From the NCBI GenBank assembly GCA_013911165.1, contig JACETR010000030.1:1-32369 (forward strand): a DNA stretch of 32,369 nt. The letters are read 5' to 3'. The translations under genes were made by a program, and so were the position numbers. The notes beneath the pieces were generated by a model. It was not told where the DNA came from, did not search any database, and saw nothing but the letters and a program-made list of their open reading frames with translations. Shown here piece by piece: positions 1-7,560 of this stretch. The DNA comes from Planctomycetota bacterium. Its GTDB lineage: Bacteria; Planctomycetota; UBA8108; UBA1146. How positions within the stretch are numbered: position 1 is the first letter of the stretch; each line of letters opens with the position of its first letter.

Positions 1-396
1 ACTTTTCAGCGTAACGACATGGAATTGCTGAACCGAATCGTGCACTTCGATCCGGACAACTCGACCATCGCAGGTGTCCATGAAGTGAAAGAAGACGCCT
101 TCTGGACCAACGGTCACTTTCCCGATCGCCCGCTGCTTCCTGGCGTCCTGATGATCGAAACCGCCGGACAACTGTGTTCCTTCTATTACGGCGAAGCTTC
201 CGGTAATGAGGATGACATCGTCGGCTTCGCTGCCTGCGAGAATGTTCGCTTCAAGGGCATCGTCGAACCGGGCTGCGACCTGTTGATGGTCGGCGAGATG
301 ATCGCCCTGCGCAGTCGCCTCGCCAAGTTCAGTGCCCAGGGTTACGTCAACGGCGAACGCGTCTTCGAAGGCACCATCGTCGGAATGAAGATCTGA
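1..396 (+). CDS. FabZ/FabA-like 3-hydroxyacyl-ACP dehydratase (5' partial)
   Basis: Hotdog-fold dehydratase of the FabZ/FabA type, which removes water from 3-hydroxyacyl-ACP in fatty-acid synthesis; some relatives act on lipid A or polyketide intermediates. The signature GHFPDRPLLPGVLMIETAGQ is present, with the catalytic His coded at 115-117 and the catalytic Glu/Asp-position Glu at 157-159. An ATG at 19 would give 125 residues, but the frame is open to base 1, and the upstream codons (TFQRNDMELLNRIV) align with the FabZ N-terminal pattern HRDxMLLLDRIV. The true start is therefore probably left of the window, which brings the protein closer to the usual 140-150 residues. The role in fatty-acid synthesis itself is inferred; a specialised lipid pathway is equally possible. 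Confidence 0.8.
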   Translation, partial: TFQRNDMELLNRIVHFDPDNSTIAGVHEVKEDAFWTNGHFPDRPLLPGVLMIETAGQLCSFYYGEASGNEDDIVGFAACENVRFKGIVEPGCDLLMVGEMIALRSRLAKFSAQGYVNGERVFEGTIVGMKI

Positions 397-413
397 ACCG
401 GAAAGATCTCGGC

Positions 414-2846
414 ATGCGAATCCGAACTGCGTCGTTACTCTTCCTGATCTCCTTGCTGTGGCTTCTTTCAGACTTCCGCGCCCTCCAGGCCCAACACTCC
501 CACTCCGCTCCGCGTCCGGATCTGACTGCGGGGGGTTCCGTGCCCGAGGGGTGGACCCACGACTGGAATCTGGGTCCAACCGGGGCCCGCGGGTGGATCT
601 ACTGCGACAAACATGTGACCACCGATGCGCGGCAGATTCTCGTGACCGAAGTGGCGGCGGGATCGCCGGCGGATGGAAAACTGAAGGTGGGTGATGTCAT
701 CACCGGGCTCTTCGGTGAAACCATCGGCGACGATGCGCGTGTGCGGATGGGGCGAGCCATCACTCTGGCGGAAACGGAAGGCCAAGGGGGCCGCCTGCCT
801 TTGACCGTCTGGCGTGAAGGCAAAACCCGGAACGTCACCATCGAGCTGCCGGTTCTTGGCAACTACAGCAAGACCGCCCCTTACGACTGTTCCAAATCAC
901 AAAAGATCTTCGAGCAGGGTTGCGAAGCGCTGGCAAAAAAGATGCAGGCCAACCCCCGCACTGGCAACGAGATCACCCGCGCCCTCAACGCCCTCGCTCT
1001 CCTCGCCAGCGGTGACAGGAAGTACCTGCCCGTCGTCGAAGAACAGGTGCGGCTACTCTCCGAATACAACCAGGAGAGCGGCGTGCGCACCTGGCAGTAC
1101 TCCTACGTCAACATCCTGCTGGCGGAATACGTCATCGCCACCGGCGATCGAACCTATGTGAAAGACGGTCTCGAACGCATCACCCGCATGATCGTCGAAG
1201 GACAAAGTGTCGTCGGCTCCTGGGGACACGGCTTCATTCAAGGGCCCCACAACCGTCTCGAAGGCTACGGCATGATGAACGCCCCGGGGATTCCGCTGAC
1301 CTACTCACTGGCACTGGCCCAGCGGGCACAGGTGGATGTTCCCGGTCTCGACAAGGCTCTGCGCAAAAGCCTCGATCTGGTGCGTTTCTATGTCGGCAAG
1401 GGCTCCATCCCCTACGGCGACCACGACCCGTGGATCGAAAACCACTGTGACAATGGCAAGAACGAGATGGCAGCAGTGCTTTTTGATCTGGAATCGGATG
1501 CGGATGCCTGCGAGTTCTTCTCACACATGGCCATCGCTGCCCACGGCACCGAACGCGATCAGGGCCACACCGGCAACTTCTTCAACATGACGTGGGCCCT
1601 GCCCGGCGTTGCCCGCGCCGGAGAAAATGCCACGGGTGCATGGCTGCAGGAGATGGCGTGGTCCTTCGATCTCGCCCGCCGCTGGGATGGCACCTATCTC
1701 TATCAGGGAGCACCAACCCCGCGACCCGAGTCCTACAACAAATGGGACAGCACCGGGGCTTACCTGCTCGCGTATGCAATGCCGTTGAAAAAAACGTTTC
1801 TCACCGGGAGACGCAAGAGCCCGGCCCCGCAGATCGATCGAGCCACCGCCGAAAACATCATCGAAGACGGGCGCGGATGGACCAACAAGGATCGCACCAG
1901 TTTCTATGCGGCGATGAGTACCGAAATCCTGCTCCAGCGACTGGCCAATTGGTCACCGGTGGTACGCGAGCGCGCCGCCATGGAACTGGGTCGTCGCAAT
2001 GAAGCCGAAATTGTTCCAGGGCTGTTGGGTCTCTTGCAGGGGAAGAACAAGAACGGTCGCGTCGGTGCCTGTCAGGGCATCATCTTTCAGCGCGGTCGTG
2101 CGGAAGCGGCGGTGCCGCTCCTGCGAAAAGCGCTGCGTTCTTCCGACCTGTGGCTGCGCATCAAGGCCGCCGAAGCCCTGGCTGCCATCGGCAAGCCGGC
2201 ACAGGTCGCCGTCCCCGAACTGATCGCGCGACTATCCCGCAAAGCTTCTTCCAAAGATCCGCGCAACATGGAGCAACGTTACCTGACCTTCGCCCTCTTC
2301 AGTCACAACAAGGGATTGATCGGCAAGGATCTCGAAGGCATCGATCGCAAAGCGCTGCTGAAGGCGGTACGGGCGAGCCTGCTCAATCAGGATGGCCGTG
2401 CTCGCGGTGCGGTGAGCAGTGTCTACCGCAACCTCTCCTTCGATCAGTTGAAGCCGCTGTTGCCGGCGATCCTGGAAGCGATCACGGTGCGTGCACCAAG
2501 CGGCATCATGTTTGCCCATGAAATCCGCATGGCGGGCCTCGAACTCTTCTCACGCCATCACGTGGCGGAAGGCATCGAGTTGTTGGCCGATTACGTTCGC
2601 GACATGAAGCCCCACGCCAGCGAGCATCGCATCGTCAAGGTGGTCGAGATGCTGGAGAAATACGGCGCCCATGCCCAACGGGTCATTCCCACCCTCGAAG
2701 AGCACGCCACGTTCTTCGATGCAGGCCAGCCAAACTTCCCCCTGCGCCTGAGCAAGGACAAGGCGAAGATCGTGCGTGAGAGCATCGCCCGCATTGAAGC
2801 CACAAATGAGCGTCCCCCACTCATTTCCCTCAAGAAGTTACGTTGA
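414..2846 (+). CDS. exported PDZ-domain and HEAT-repeat protein (DUF6288-like)
   Basis: An 810-residue exported protein of unknown role. Residues 1-26 form a signal peptide (basic start, Leu-rich core, cleavage after ALQA). Residues about 50-142 look like a PDZ domain, with AAGSPADGKLKVGDVITGL as the ligand-groove helix region. A long helical, Trp/Tyr-rich middle (about 160-480) contains GTGNFFNMTWALPG and similar stretches suggestive of an alpha/alpha barrel. Residues about 500-800 hold HEAT-like helical repeats (for example NEAEIVPGLLGLLQG and LRIKAAEALAAIGKPA). The overall arrangement resembles the DUF6288 family seen in Planctomycetes and Verrucomicrobia; that family name is from memory. 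It begins 17 bases after the dehydratase, with GGAAAG as a possible ribosome site. No protease triad is evident, so a scaffold or polymer-binding role is only a guess. Confidence 0.75.
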   Translation: MRIRTASLLFLISLLWLLSDFRALQAQHSHSAPRPDLTAGGSVPEGWTHDWNLGPTGARGWIYCDKHVTTDARQILVTEVAAGSPADGKLKVGDVITGLFGETIGDDARVRMGRAITLAETEGQGGRLPLTVWREGKTRNVTIELPVLGNYSKTAPYDCSKSQKIFEQGCEALAKKMQANPRTGNEITRALNALALLASGDRKYLPVVEEQVRLLSEYNQESGVRTWQYSYVNILLAEYVIATGDRTYVKDGLERITRMIVEGQSVVGSWGHGFIQGPHNRLEGYGMMNAPGIPLTYSLALAQRAQVDVPGLDKALRKSLDLVRFYVGKGSIPYGDHDPWIENHCDNGKNEMAAVLFDLESDADACEFFSHMAIAAHGTERDQGHTGNFFNMTWALPGVARAGENATGAWLQEMAWSFDLARRWDGTYLYQGAPTPRPESYNKWDSTGAYLLAYAMPLKKTFLTGRRKSPAPQIDRATAENIIEDGRGWTNKDRTSFYAAMSTEILLQRLANWSPVVRERAAMELGRRNEAEIVPGLLGLLQGKNKNGRVGACQGIIFQRGRAEAAVPLLRKALRSSDLWLRIKAAEALAAIGKPAQVAVPELIARLSRKASSKDPRNMEQRYLTFALFSHNKGLIGKDLEGIDRKALLKAVRASLLNQDGRARGAVSSVYRNLSFDQLKPLLPAILEAITVRAPSGIMFAHEIRMAGLELFSRHHVAEGIELLADYVRDMKPHASEHRIVKVVEMLEKYGAHAQRVIPTLEEHATFFDAGQPNFPLRLSKDKAKIVRESIARIEATNERPPLISLKKLR

Positions 2847-2876
2847 GCCTTCTGGCCTTTTCATCGGTCGATTGAT

Positions 2877-2905
2877 TTGACACGTAATGATAATCGATTA
2901 TCATA
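2877..2905 (+). promoter_or_regulatory. sigma70-type promoter of the ABC/fur/merC operon
   Basis: TTGACA (2877-2882) is a perfect -35 hexamer. After 16 bases TATCAT (2899-2904) matches five of six bases of the -10 consensus. The first gene starts about 50 bases further on. The Fur-type palindrome at 2887-2904 fills the spacer and the -10 element, so binding of a repressor there would block polymerase. Promoter activity is inferred from sequence only. Confidence 0.65.
2887..2904. promoter_or_regulatory. Fur/Zur-type operator palindrome
   Basis: ATGATAATCGATTATCAT is a perfect 18-bp palindrome containing the TGATAAT/ATTATCA half-sites typical of Fur-family boxes, with two bases between the halves. 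It overlaps the promoter of an operon that itself encodes a Fur-family repressor, and a similar site lies before the cobW operon. Autoregulation by that repressor is the natural inference. Whether the metal is zinc or iron cannot be read from the box. Confidence 0.75.
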
Positions 2906-2955
2906 CAAGGCTGTCGACGCATGAGTTCTGACCCAAAGATCTGTAGAGGCATTTC

Positions 2956-3663
2956 ATGATCGCAACACAAGCTGTCAGCAAGTCGTACGGTTCGACGAAA
3001 GCGCTTCAGGCTTTGACCCTGACCGTCGAGCCCGGGGAGGTTCTCGGTCTTTTGGGGCCGAATGGAGCCGGCAAAACGACGACGATTCACCTGCTGGCGG
3101 GCTTTTTGAAGCCCGATTCCGGATCGGTGGTCATCGACGGAGTCGACGTCGTAAAGAAACCTGACGAAGCCCGCAGCCGCCTTGGGTACATCCCCGAAAA
3201 TGTGGCTCTTTACCCGTTTTTGAGCGCTATGGAGAACCTGCAGCACTTCTCTTCCCTGGCAGGGTTGAAGATCCCCCGGGATGAAATGGCGCGGAAATTG
3301 GTCCACTGCGGCCTCGCTCCGGAAGCGATCCACCGGCGTGTTTCCACCTTTTCCAAGGGGATGCGCCAGAAGGTCGGCATCGCCATCGCCACCTCCAAAA
3401 ATGCGCGGGCGCTGATCCTCGATGAACCCGCTTCCGGACTCGACCCCCATGCCAGCCACGAACTGTCGATGCTGGTGCGCAAGGTGGCAGACGACGGCGC
3501 CGCTGTGCTGATGGCGACCCATGATCTTTTCCGGGCCAAGGAGTCCTGCGACCGGGTAGTCATCGTCCAGGGAGGCAGGCTGGTTCAGGAAATCGATCCC
3601 GCCTCACTCTCTGCCAATGACCTGGAAGCCATCTACCTCAAACAGATGGAGTCCGGATCGTGA
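2956..3663 (+). CDS. ABC transporter ATP-binding protein
   Basis: Cytoplasmic ATPase of an ABC-2 type transporter, 235 residues. Visible are Walker A GPNGAGKTTT (about residues 35-44), the Q-loop region, the signature SKGMRQKV (about 134), Walker B ALILDEPASGLDP and the H-loop MATHD. These features place it with the NosF/CcmA-like ATPases that pair with ABC-2 permeases. It is first in an operon with two permease genes: its stop overlaps the next start by four bases (GTGA). The operon is headed by a promoter carrying a Fur/Zur palindrome, so expression is probably metal-controlled. The substrate is not evident. Because ABC-2 systems mostly export, export of a metal-related compound or a membrane-remodelling role is more likely than classic binding-protein-dependent zinc uptake. 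Confidence 0.9.
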   Translation: MIATQAVSKSYGSTKALQALTLTVEPGEVLGLLGPNGAGKTTTIHLLAGFLKPDSGSVVIDGVDVVKKPDEARSRLGYIPENVALYPFLSAMENLQHFSSLAGLKIPRDEMARKLVHCGLAPEAIHRRVSTFSKGMRQKVGIAIATSKNARALILDEPASGLDPHASHELSMLVRKVADDGAAVLMATHDLFRAKESCDRVVIVQGGRLVQEIDPASLSANDLEAIYLKQMESGS

Positions 3664-5093
3664 TCATCAAATTGTTGTGGATGGAACTGCGTTCGATTCG
3701 CAGTGACGGCCGCCTGTTGGCGCTGGTCGCTCTGGCACTGGCCACTCTCTTGCTGTCGACGTGGATCGGGGCAGAGAGTCAGCGCATGGCAACAATAGGG
3801 CGTGCGGCAGCGATGGAAACATCCCGTCAGCAGTGGGAAGCCATCGATGGCCTCTCCGCCCATGGTGTGGGTCACTATGGCAGTTACGTCTACAAGCCGA
3901 GCAGCCCGCTTTCGACCCTTGATTCAGGGGTCATGCCTTTCACGGGAAAAGTGGTGCGCATCGAAGCCCACGTGCAAAACCCGCCATCCCATTCGGACGC
4001 AGGGTCTTGGAGTTCACTGATTCGTCTCGGTGCCTTTGACGCAGGAACCATCCTGTCCTTGCTGGTTCCACTCCTGCTGGCATTCTCAGCATTTTCTTCG
4101 GTTTCCCGTGATCGAGAGACAGGGTTGCTACGGGTCCTCGTGGCTCAGGGAGTGTCCTTGCGCTCCATACTCTGGGGGAAATCTCTCGCTTACTGGTTCC
4201 TTTCCTTGTTGTTGGTGGGAGCGCTGATGGTGTCCCATGTGGTGATTGATCAGCTCAGTGGTGAACCCCTTACCACGGATATCAAGACCCGATTGCTACT
4301 GTTCGGCAGCTCCCACTCTCTTTACCTTCTGATCGTTGTTCTGCTTTCAGTCTGGATCTCTGCCAGGGTCGCCGATTCCCGAAGCGCGCTGATGATTCTG
4401 ACCATCGGCTGGTTGGTGACTTCTGTCGTCCTTCCCAGAATCACGGCGGAGTTCAGTTCACAACTTTTCCCCCTCAAGTCCCAGGTCACCTTTGAAGACG
4501 AGATGGCCGAGGACCGATCAAAAGGCCTCGATGGACACAACCCCCGTGACGAGCGTCGAAATGTGGTTCGTCAGGAAGTCCTTGAAGAATACGGTGTGGA
4601 AAATGTCAGTGACCTGCCCGTCAATCTGGGCGGTATCCTGATGCAAAAGGATGAGGAATACGGCAATCAGGTTTGGGATGTGCACTTCGGCCGTCGTCAT
4701 GAAACGGTGCGCAAACAAATCGGTGTCGTGCAAGCGGTCTCCTTCCTGGATCCCTTCCTCGCCGCCAGAGGCTTGAGCATGGCTTTTGCCGGAACCGACC
4801 AGTTTCACGATGCCCAGTTTCAGCGTCAGGCGGAAAACTACCGCCGTGATCTGATCCGCGTCCTCAACGACCTCGATGCCAAAGCCGGAACGCGTCAGGA
4901 AAATGGACGCTGGAGCCGTGAGAAGATCGATTATGCGACCCTTTCCGATTTTGAGTTTGAACCTCAAAGCGTAGATTTCGCACTGGGGCATCGCTGGCCC
5001 GAGGCACTGTCGCTGCTGATCTGGCTGATCTTTTCTGCGGGGCTTTTACAGATCGGAACCGGACGTATTCCGATTGTGGGGGGCAGCCGATGA
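3660..5093 (+). CDS. ABC-2 type permease, DUF3526-like (first of two)
   Basis: Integral membrane permease of 477 residues, starting with GTG that overlaps the ATPase stop (GTGA); a GGAG motif lies eight bases upstream. TM1 is at about residues 18-38, followed by a large, probably periplasmic loop (about 40-125), then TM helices near 127-145, 170-195, 220-235 and 245-260. A second large polar loop runs from about 270 to 455, and a last TM lies close to the C terminus. The segment LPVNLGGILMQKDEEYGNQV followed by WDVHFGRR is the hallmark of the DUF3526 group of ABC-2 permeases. It forms a pair with the next gene, which has the same architecture. Transported substrate unknown; Fur/Zur-type control is inferred from the upstream operator. 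Confidence 0.85.
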   Translation: MIIKLLWMELRSIRSDGRLLALVALALATLLLSTWIGAESQRMATIGRAAAMETSRQQWEAIDGLSAHGVGHYGSYVYKPSSPLSTLDSGVMPFTGKVVRIEAHVQNPPSHSDAGSWSSLIRLGAFDAGTILSLLVPLLLAFSAFSSVSRDRETGLLRVLVAQGVSLRSILWGKSLAYWFLSLLLVGALMVSHVVIDQLSGEPLTTDIKTRLLLFGSSHSLYLLIVVLLSVWISARVADSRSALMILTIGWLVTSVVLPRITAEFSSQLFPLKSQVTFEDEMAEDRSKGLDGHNPRDERRNVVRQEVLEEYGVENVSDLPVNLGGILMQKDEEYGNQVWDVHFGRRHETVRKQIGVVQAVSFLDPFLAARGLSMAFAGTDQFHDAQFQRQAENYRRDLIRVLNDLDAKAGTRQENGRWSREKIDYATLSDFEFEPQSVDFALGHRWPEALSLLIWLIFSAGLLQIGTGRIPIVGGSR

Positions 5094-6547
5094 TCGCCCT
5101 CTTTTTCCAACTGGTCCGATTCGAGATTCAGCGGCTGGGTCGCTCGCCGATGCGCCTCGCCGCAATGGTGGTTTTCCTGCTCTGTGGTTTCTATGCCATT
5201 TCATCCGGTTTGCACCATGTGAATGACTGGAAAGTGACACTGAAAGAGCTGGCGGATCGCGATGAGACTCGGAGAACGGAAGCCATCGGCTGGTTTGATG
5301 ATCAGGTCAGCGGCCCGGATGACCGCGACTGGATCGATGTGACCACGATTCGCTACGCGGATCGCTATGCTTCTGCCCATGCGGTCATGGAGCCGGAACC
5401 CCTCGCAGCCCTCGCTATCGGCCTGTCGGACATTCGCAGTACCTGGGCAGTGGTCTCAGCGACGATGGGTGCGGAACCTTTCCGTACCAGCGACCCATCG
5501 ACTCTCGGTAATGCGGAGAAACTCCTCTCCGGTAACTTTGACCTCGCTTTTGTCCTCTCTTATCTGATGCCCCTGCTGCTGTTGGTGTTGATGTTCGACG
5601 TCTCCAGCATGGAACGTGATCTGGGGATACTGCGTACGGTTCGCACCCAAACTGCATCGCCGAAAGCATGGTGGCTGATGCGGGTTTCCCTGCCGATTCT
5701 GGTCGTGTTGACCCTCGTGGGCATCCTGTTGGTGGTCGGTGGAATCTGGACCGGGGCTCTCGAAGAGAGTTTTGAATTGTGGAAGATCTTCAGTCTCGCA
5801 ACTCTGGGGTACGTTCTTCTTTGGGGACTTCTCTATACTGCGGTCCTCTCTGCGGGAACCGGATCCTCTACTGCCGCACTGTGGATGGTGGGTTTGTGGA
5901 TCAGCTTCTGTGTTCTCGTTCCCGCTGCAGTACGCCAGGTGGTCAGTAGCCTGCAACCAAACCTTTACGCCAGTGAATTGACGACAGTACTGCGTGCGGA
6001 ACGATACGAAATCCTGCTGGGTGAAGTGGAAACCTATGCCCCGGCTTTTTATGCCGCTCGCCCGCAGATCAACCCACCCACTGAAACCCCGGACCGGGCA
6101 AACCAGTCGAGCATGGATCGCATGATTCGTGAGGCCGCTTTCTTTGATGAAGTGGAGTTGGTCTCTGCAAAAACCGCGAAAAGGGAAGCGGTCAGGGAAG
6201 GAGCGGTGTCCGTCTTTGGATGGATCAATCCGGCGTACGTCTTCCAAAACTCTTTGTGCGTTCTTGCGGGAACCGAATCGGTTAATTTCCGTACCCATCG
6301 GAACGACATTCTCGCTGCGGTTCAAAAACGCCTCGAGTCACTGATCACTTTTCAGTGGAAAATGGAGCCGATAGAAAAACCCGCTTTTGAAGCCCTGTTT
6401 GCCCATGAAAACTGGCGTCGTCATGGAAAAACGCCCCAACAGGCTCCCCTGATTCAGGGAACTTCCCTCGGAATCGTTGCGATCATCGTGGCCGCCCTTC
6501 TTTCGAGGAACAAAAGGGCTCGGGAAAGAAAAACAGGTATGGTGTAA
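5090..6547 (+). CDS. ABC-2 type permease, DUF3526-like (second of two)
   Basis: Second membrane subunit, 485 residues, translationally coupled to the first by an ATGA overlap and preceded by a G-rich ribosome site. TM1 lies at about residues 22-40, then an extracytoplasmic loop to about 155, a hydrophobic block (about 160-180, 205-230, 240-265, 270-290), a polar domain and a C-terminal TM near 462-478. The topology mirrors the first permease, so the two probably form a heterodimer on one pair of ATPases. The motif FDVSSMERDLGILRTVRTQ is the ABC-2 'coupling' stretch that follows TM2 (compare FSSVSRDRETGLLRVLVAQG in the first). The substrate cannot be deduced. The next gene, 44 bases downstream, encodes the likely repressor. 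Confidence 0.83.
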   Translation: MIALFFQLVRFEIQRLGRSPMRLAAMVVFLLCGFYAISSGLHHVNDWKVTLKELADRDETRRTEAIGWFDDQVSGPDDRDWIDVTTIRYADRYASAHAVMEPEPLAALAIGLSDIRSTWAVVSATMGAEPFRTSDPSTLGNAEKLLSGNFDLAFVLSYLMPLLLLVLMFDVSSMERDLGILRTVRTQTASPKAWWLMRVSLPILVVLTLVGILLVVGGIWTGALEESFELWKIFSLATLGYVLLWGLLYTAVLSAGTGSSTAALWMVGLWISFCVLVPAAVRQVVSSLQPNLYASELTTVLRAERYEILLGEVETYAPAFYAARPQINPPTETPDRANQSSMDRMIREAAFFDEVELVSAKTAKREAVREGAVSVFGWINPAYVFQNSLCVLAGTESVNFRTHRNDILAAVQKRLESLITFQWKMEPIEKPAFEALFAHENWRRHGKTPQQAPLIQGTSLGIVAIIVAALLSRNKRARERKTGMV

Positions 6548-6591
6548 TCGGTCGAATGCAGATCGAACCGCCATTGCTGGAGAACTGAATC

Positions 6592-6975
6592 ATGAGTGAA
6601 AACAAAAGCAAACACCAACAAGTGATCGAGGCGCTGGCCGTCGCCGATGGTCCCATGTCTGCCAATGAGCTTTGGGAGCATCTTCGTTCGAATCCATCAC
6701 TCAACAGTATCGGTATCGCCACCGTCTACCGCTCCTTGAAGAAAGGTGTGGAAGATGGGGAGCTTGTACCCGTGGAACTGGAATCCGGTTCCGTTCGTTA
6801 TGAATCCTCTGGGCTTCAACACCATCATCACTTTTTGTGCTCCACTTGCAGCCGCGCCTACGATGTGGAGGGGTGTGTGACGAACCTGGATAAACTACTC
6901 CCGCAGGGGTTTGAAATGACACGGCACGAGATCCTGCTTTATGGGCTTTGTGCCGATTGCAAGATGGCAGGATAG
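6592..6975 (+). CDS. Fur-family metal-responsive repressor (Zur-like)
   Basis: A 127-residue Fur-family regulator. The N-terminal winged helix carries GIATVYRSLKKGVEDGEL (about 41-58), the DNA-recognition part common to Fur, Zur and PerR. The C-terminal dimer domain has a His cluster HHHH (77-80), a structural zinc site made of two CxxC pairs (C83/C86 and C120/C123), and further possible ligands D91, C95 and H112. The Cys- and His-rich pattern fits Zur at least as well as Fur, and a COG0523 GTPase and MerC-like gene in the same island favour zinc, but this is inference. Start ATG at 6592 is supported by GGAG upstream. It likely binds the palindromes at 2887-2904 and 10151-10170, repressing its own operon and the cobW operon. 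Confidence 0.9.
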   Translation: MSENKSKHQQVIEALAVADGPMSANELWEHLRSNPSLNSIGIATVYRSLKKGVEDGELVPVELESGSVRYESSGLQHHHHFLCSTCSRAYDVEGCVTNLDKLLPQGFEMTRHEILLYGLCADCKMAG

Positions 6976-6977
6976 AG

Positions 6978-7553
6978 ATGACGCCTTCCACATCTGCGAC
7001 CGATGGCTCCCGTTCCAACGACTCCGATCGTCTCGACCAGATCGGTGGTCTCGCTTCCACCGCTTGCGCCATCCATTGCCTGATTGCCCCGGTACTGTTT
7101 CTGACCCTCCCCGCCTTTGCGGAGATCTGGGCCCACCCCGCTTCCCACGCTCTCATGGCGATCTGGGTCGTCCCCATGGCCCTGACCGTGGTGATCCATG
7201 GATACCGAAAACATCGTCAGAAGTGGGTTTCCGTTGCGGCCCTGATAGGGATTGCCTGCATCCTGGCGGGAAGCGCCCTGCCTTATCTTCCTGCTGACAG
7301 CAATAAGCTCGCAGCTGATTCACTCGCTGTGGATTCACTCGATGTTGTGTCTGTAGAAGCAGAAGAACCCTGCGACTGCTGCCCCTCTCTGGTCACCGAT
7401 AATTCAGGAGAGATGAGCCTGCACTGGCCGCCGGCGGGTATCGCCACCGTGATGGGTAGCGGCTTTCTGATTGTGGCTCACTGGGGCAATCGGCGCTGTG
7501 GCCGCCGCTGTTGCGAAAGCGAAACCGGGGCCTGCAAAAACAGGGTTTCGTGA
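6978..7553 (+). CDS. MerC-like membrane protein with Cys-rich tail
   Basis: A 191-residue membrane protein starting two bases after the repressor stop; an in-frame start at 6948 would lie inside fur and lacks support. The N-terminal part matches MerC-domain proteins: about four TM helices, with C30-A-I-H33-C34 in the first helix. A loop of repeated Ala/Asp/Ser-Leu units (about 108-125) leads to a C132-D-C134-C135 cluster. A hydrophobic stretch (about 153-168) is followed by a tail with C174, C178, C179 and C186. MerC proteins bind and pass mercuric or other soft metal ions across the inner membrane. Here the setting with a Fur-family repressor and a CobW GTPase suggests zinc or iron uptake rather than mercury resistance; no merA or merR is nearby. 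The Cys-rich tail is unusual compared with ordinary MerC. Confidence 0.75.
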   Translation: MTPSTSATDGSRSNDSDRLDQIGGLASTACAIHCLIAPVLFLTLPAFAEIWAHPASHALMAIWVVPMALTVVIHGYRKHRQKWVSVAALIGIACILAGSALPYLPADSNKLAADSLAVDSLDVVSVEAEEPCDCCPSLVTDNSGEMSLHWPPAGIATVMGSGFLIVAHWGNRRCGRRCCESETGACKNRVS

Positions 7554-7560
7554 TCGGTCT

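Noticed and set aside
5456..6325. Long antisense frame (289 codons) within the second permease
   Set aside because: Composition (Gln/His/Arg-rich) and lack of any domain mark it as a shadow of the permease gene.
6978..7553. Mercury-resistance (mer) operon
   Set aside because: A MerC-like fold is present, but there is no merA, merT, merP or merR; the neighbours point to essential-metal homeostasis.
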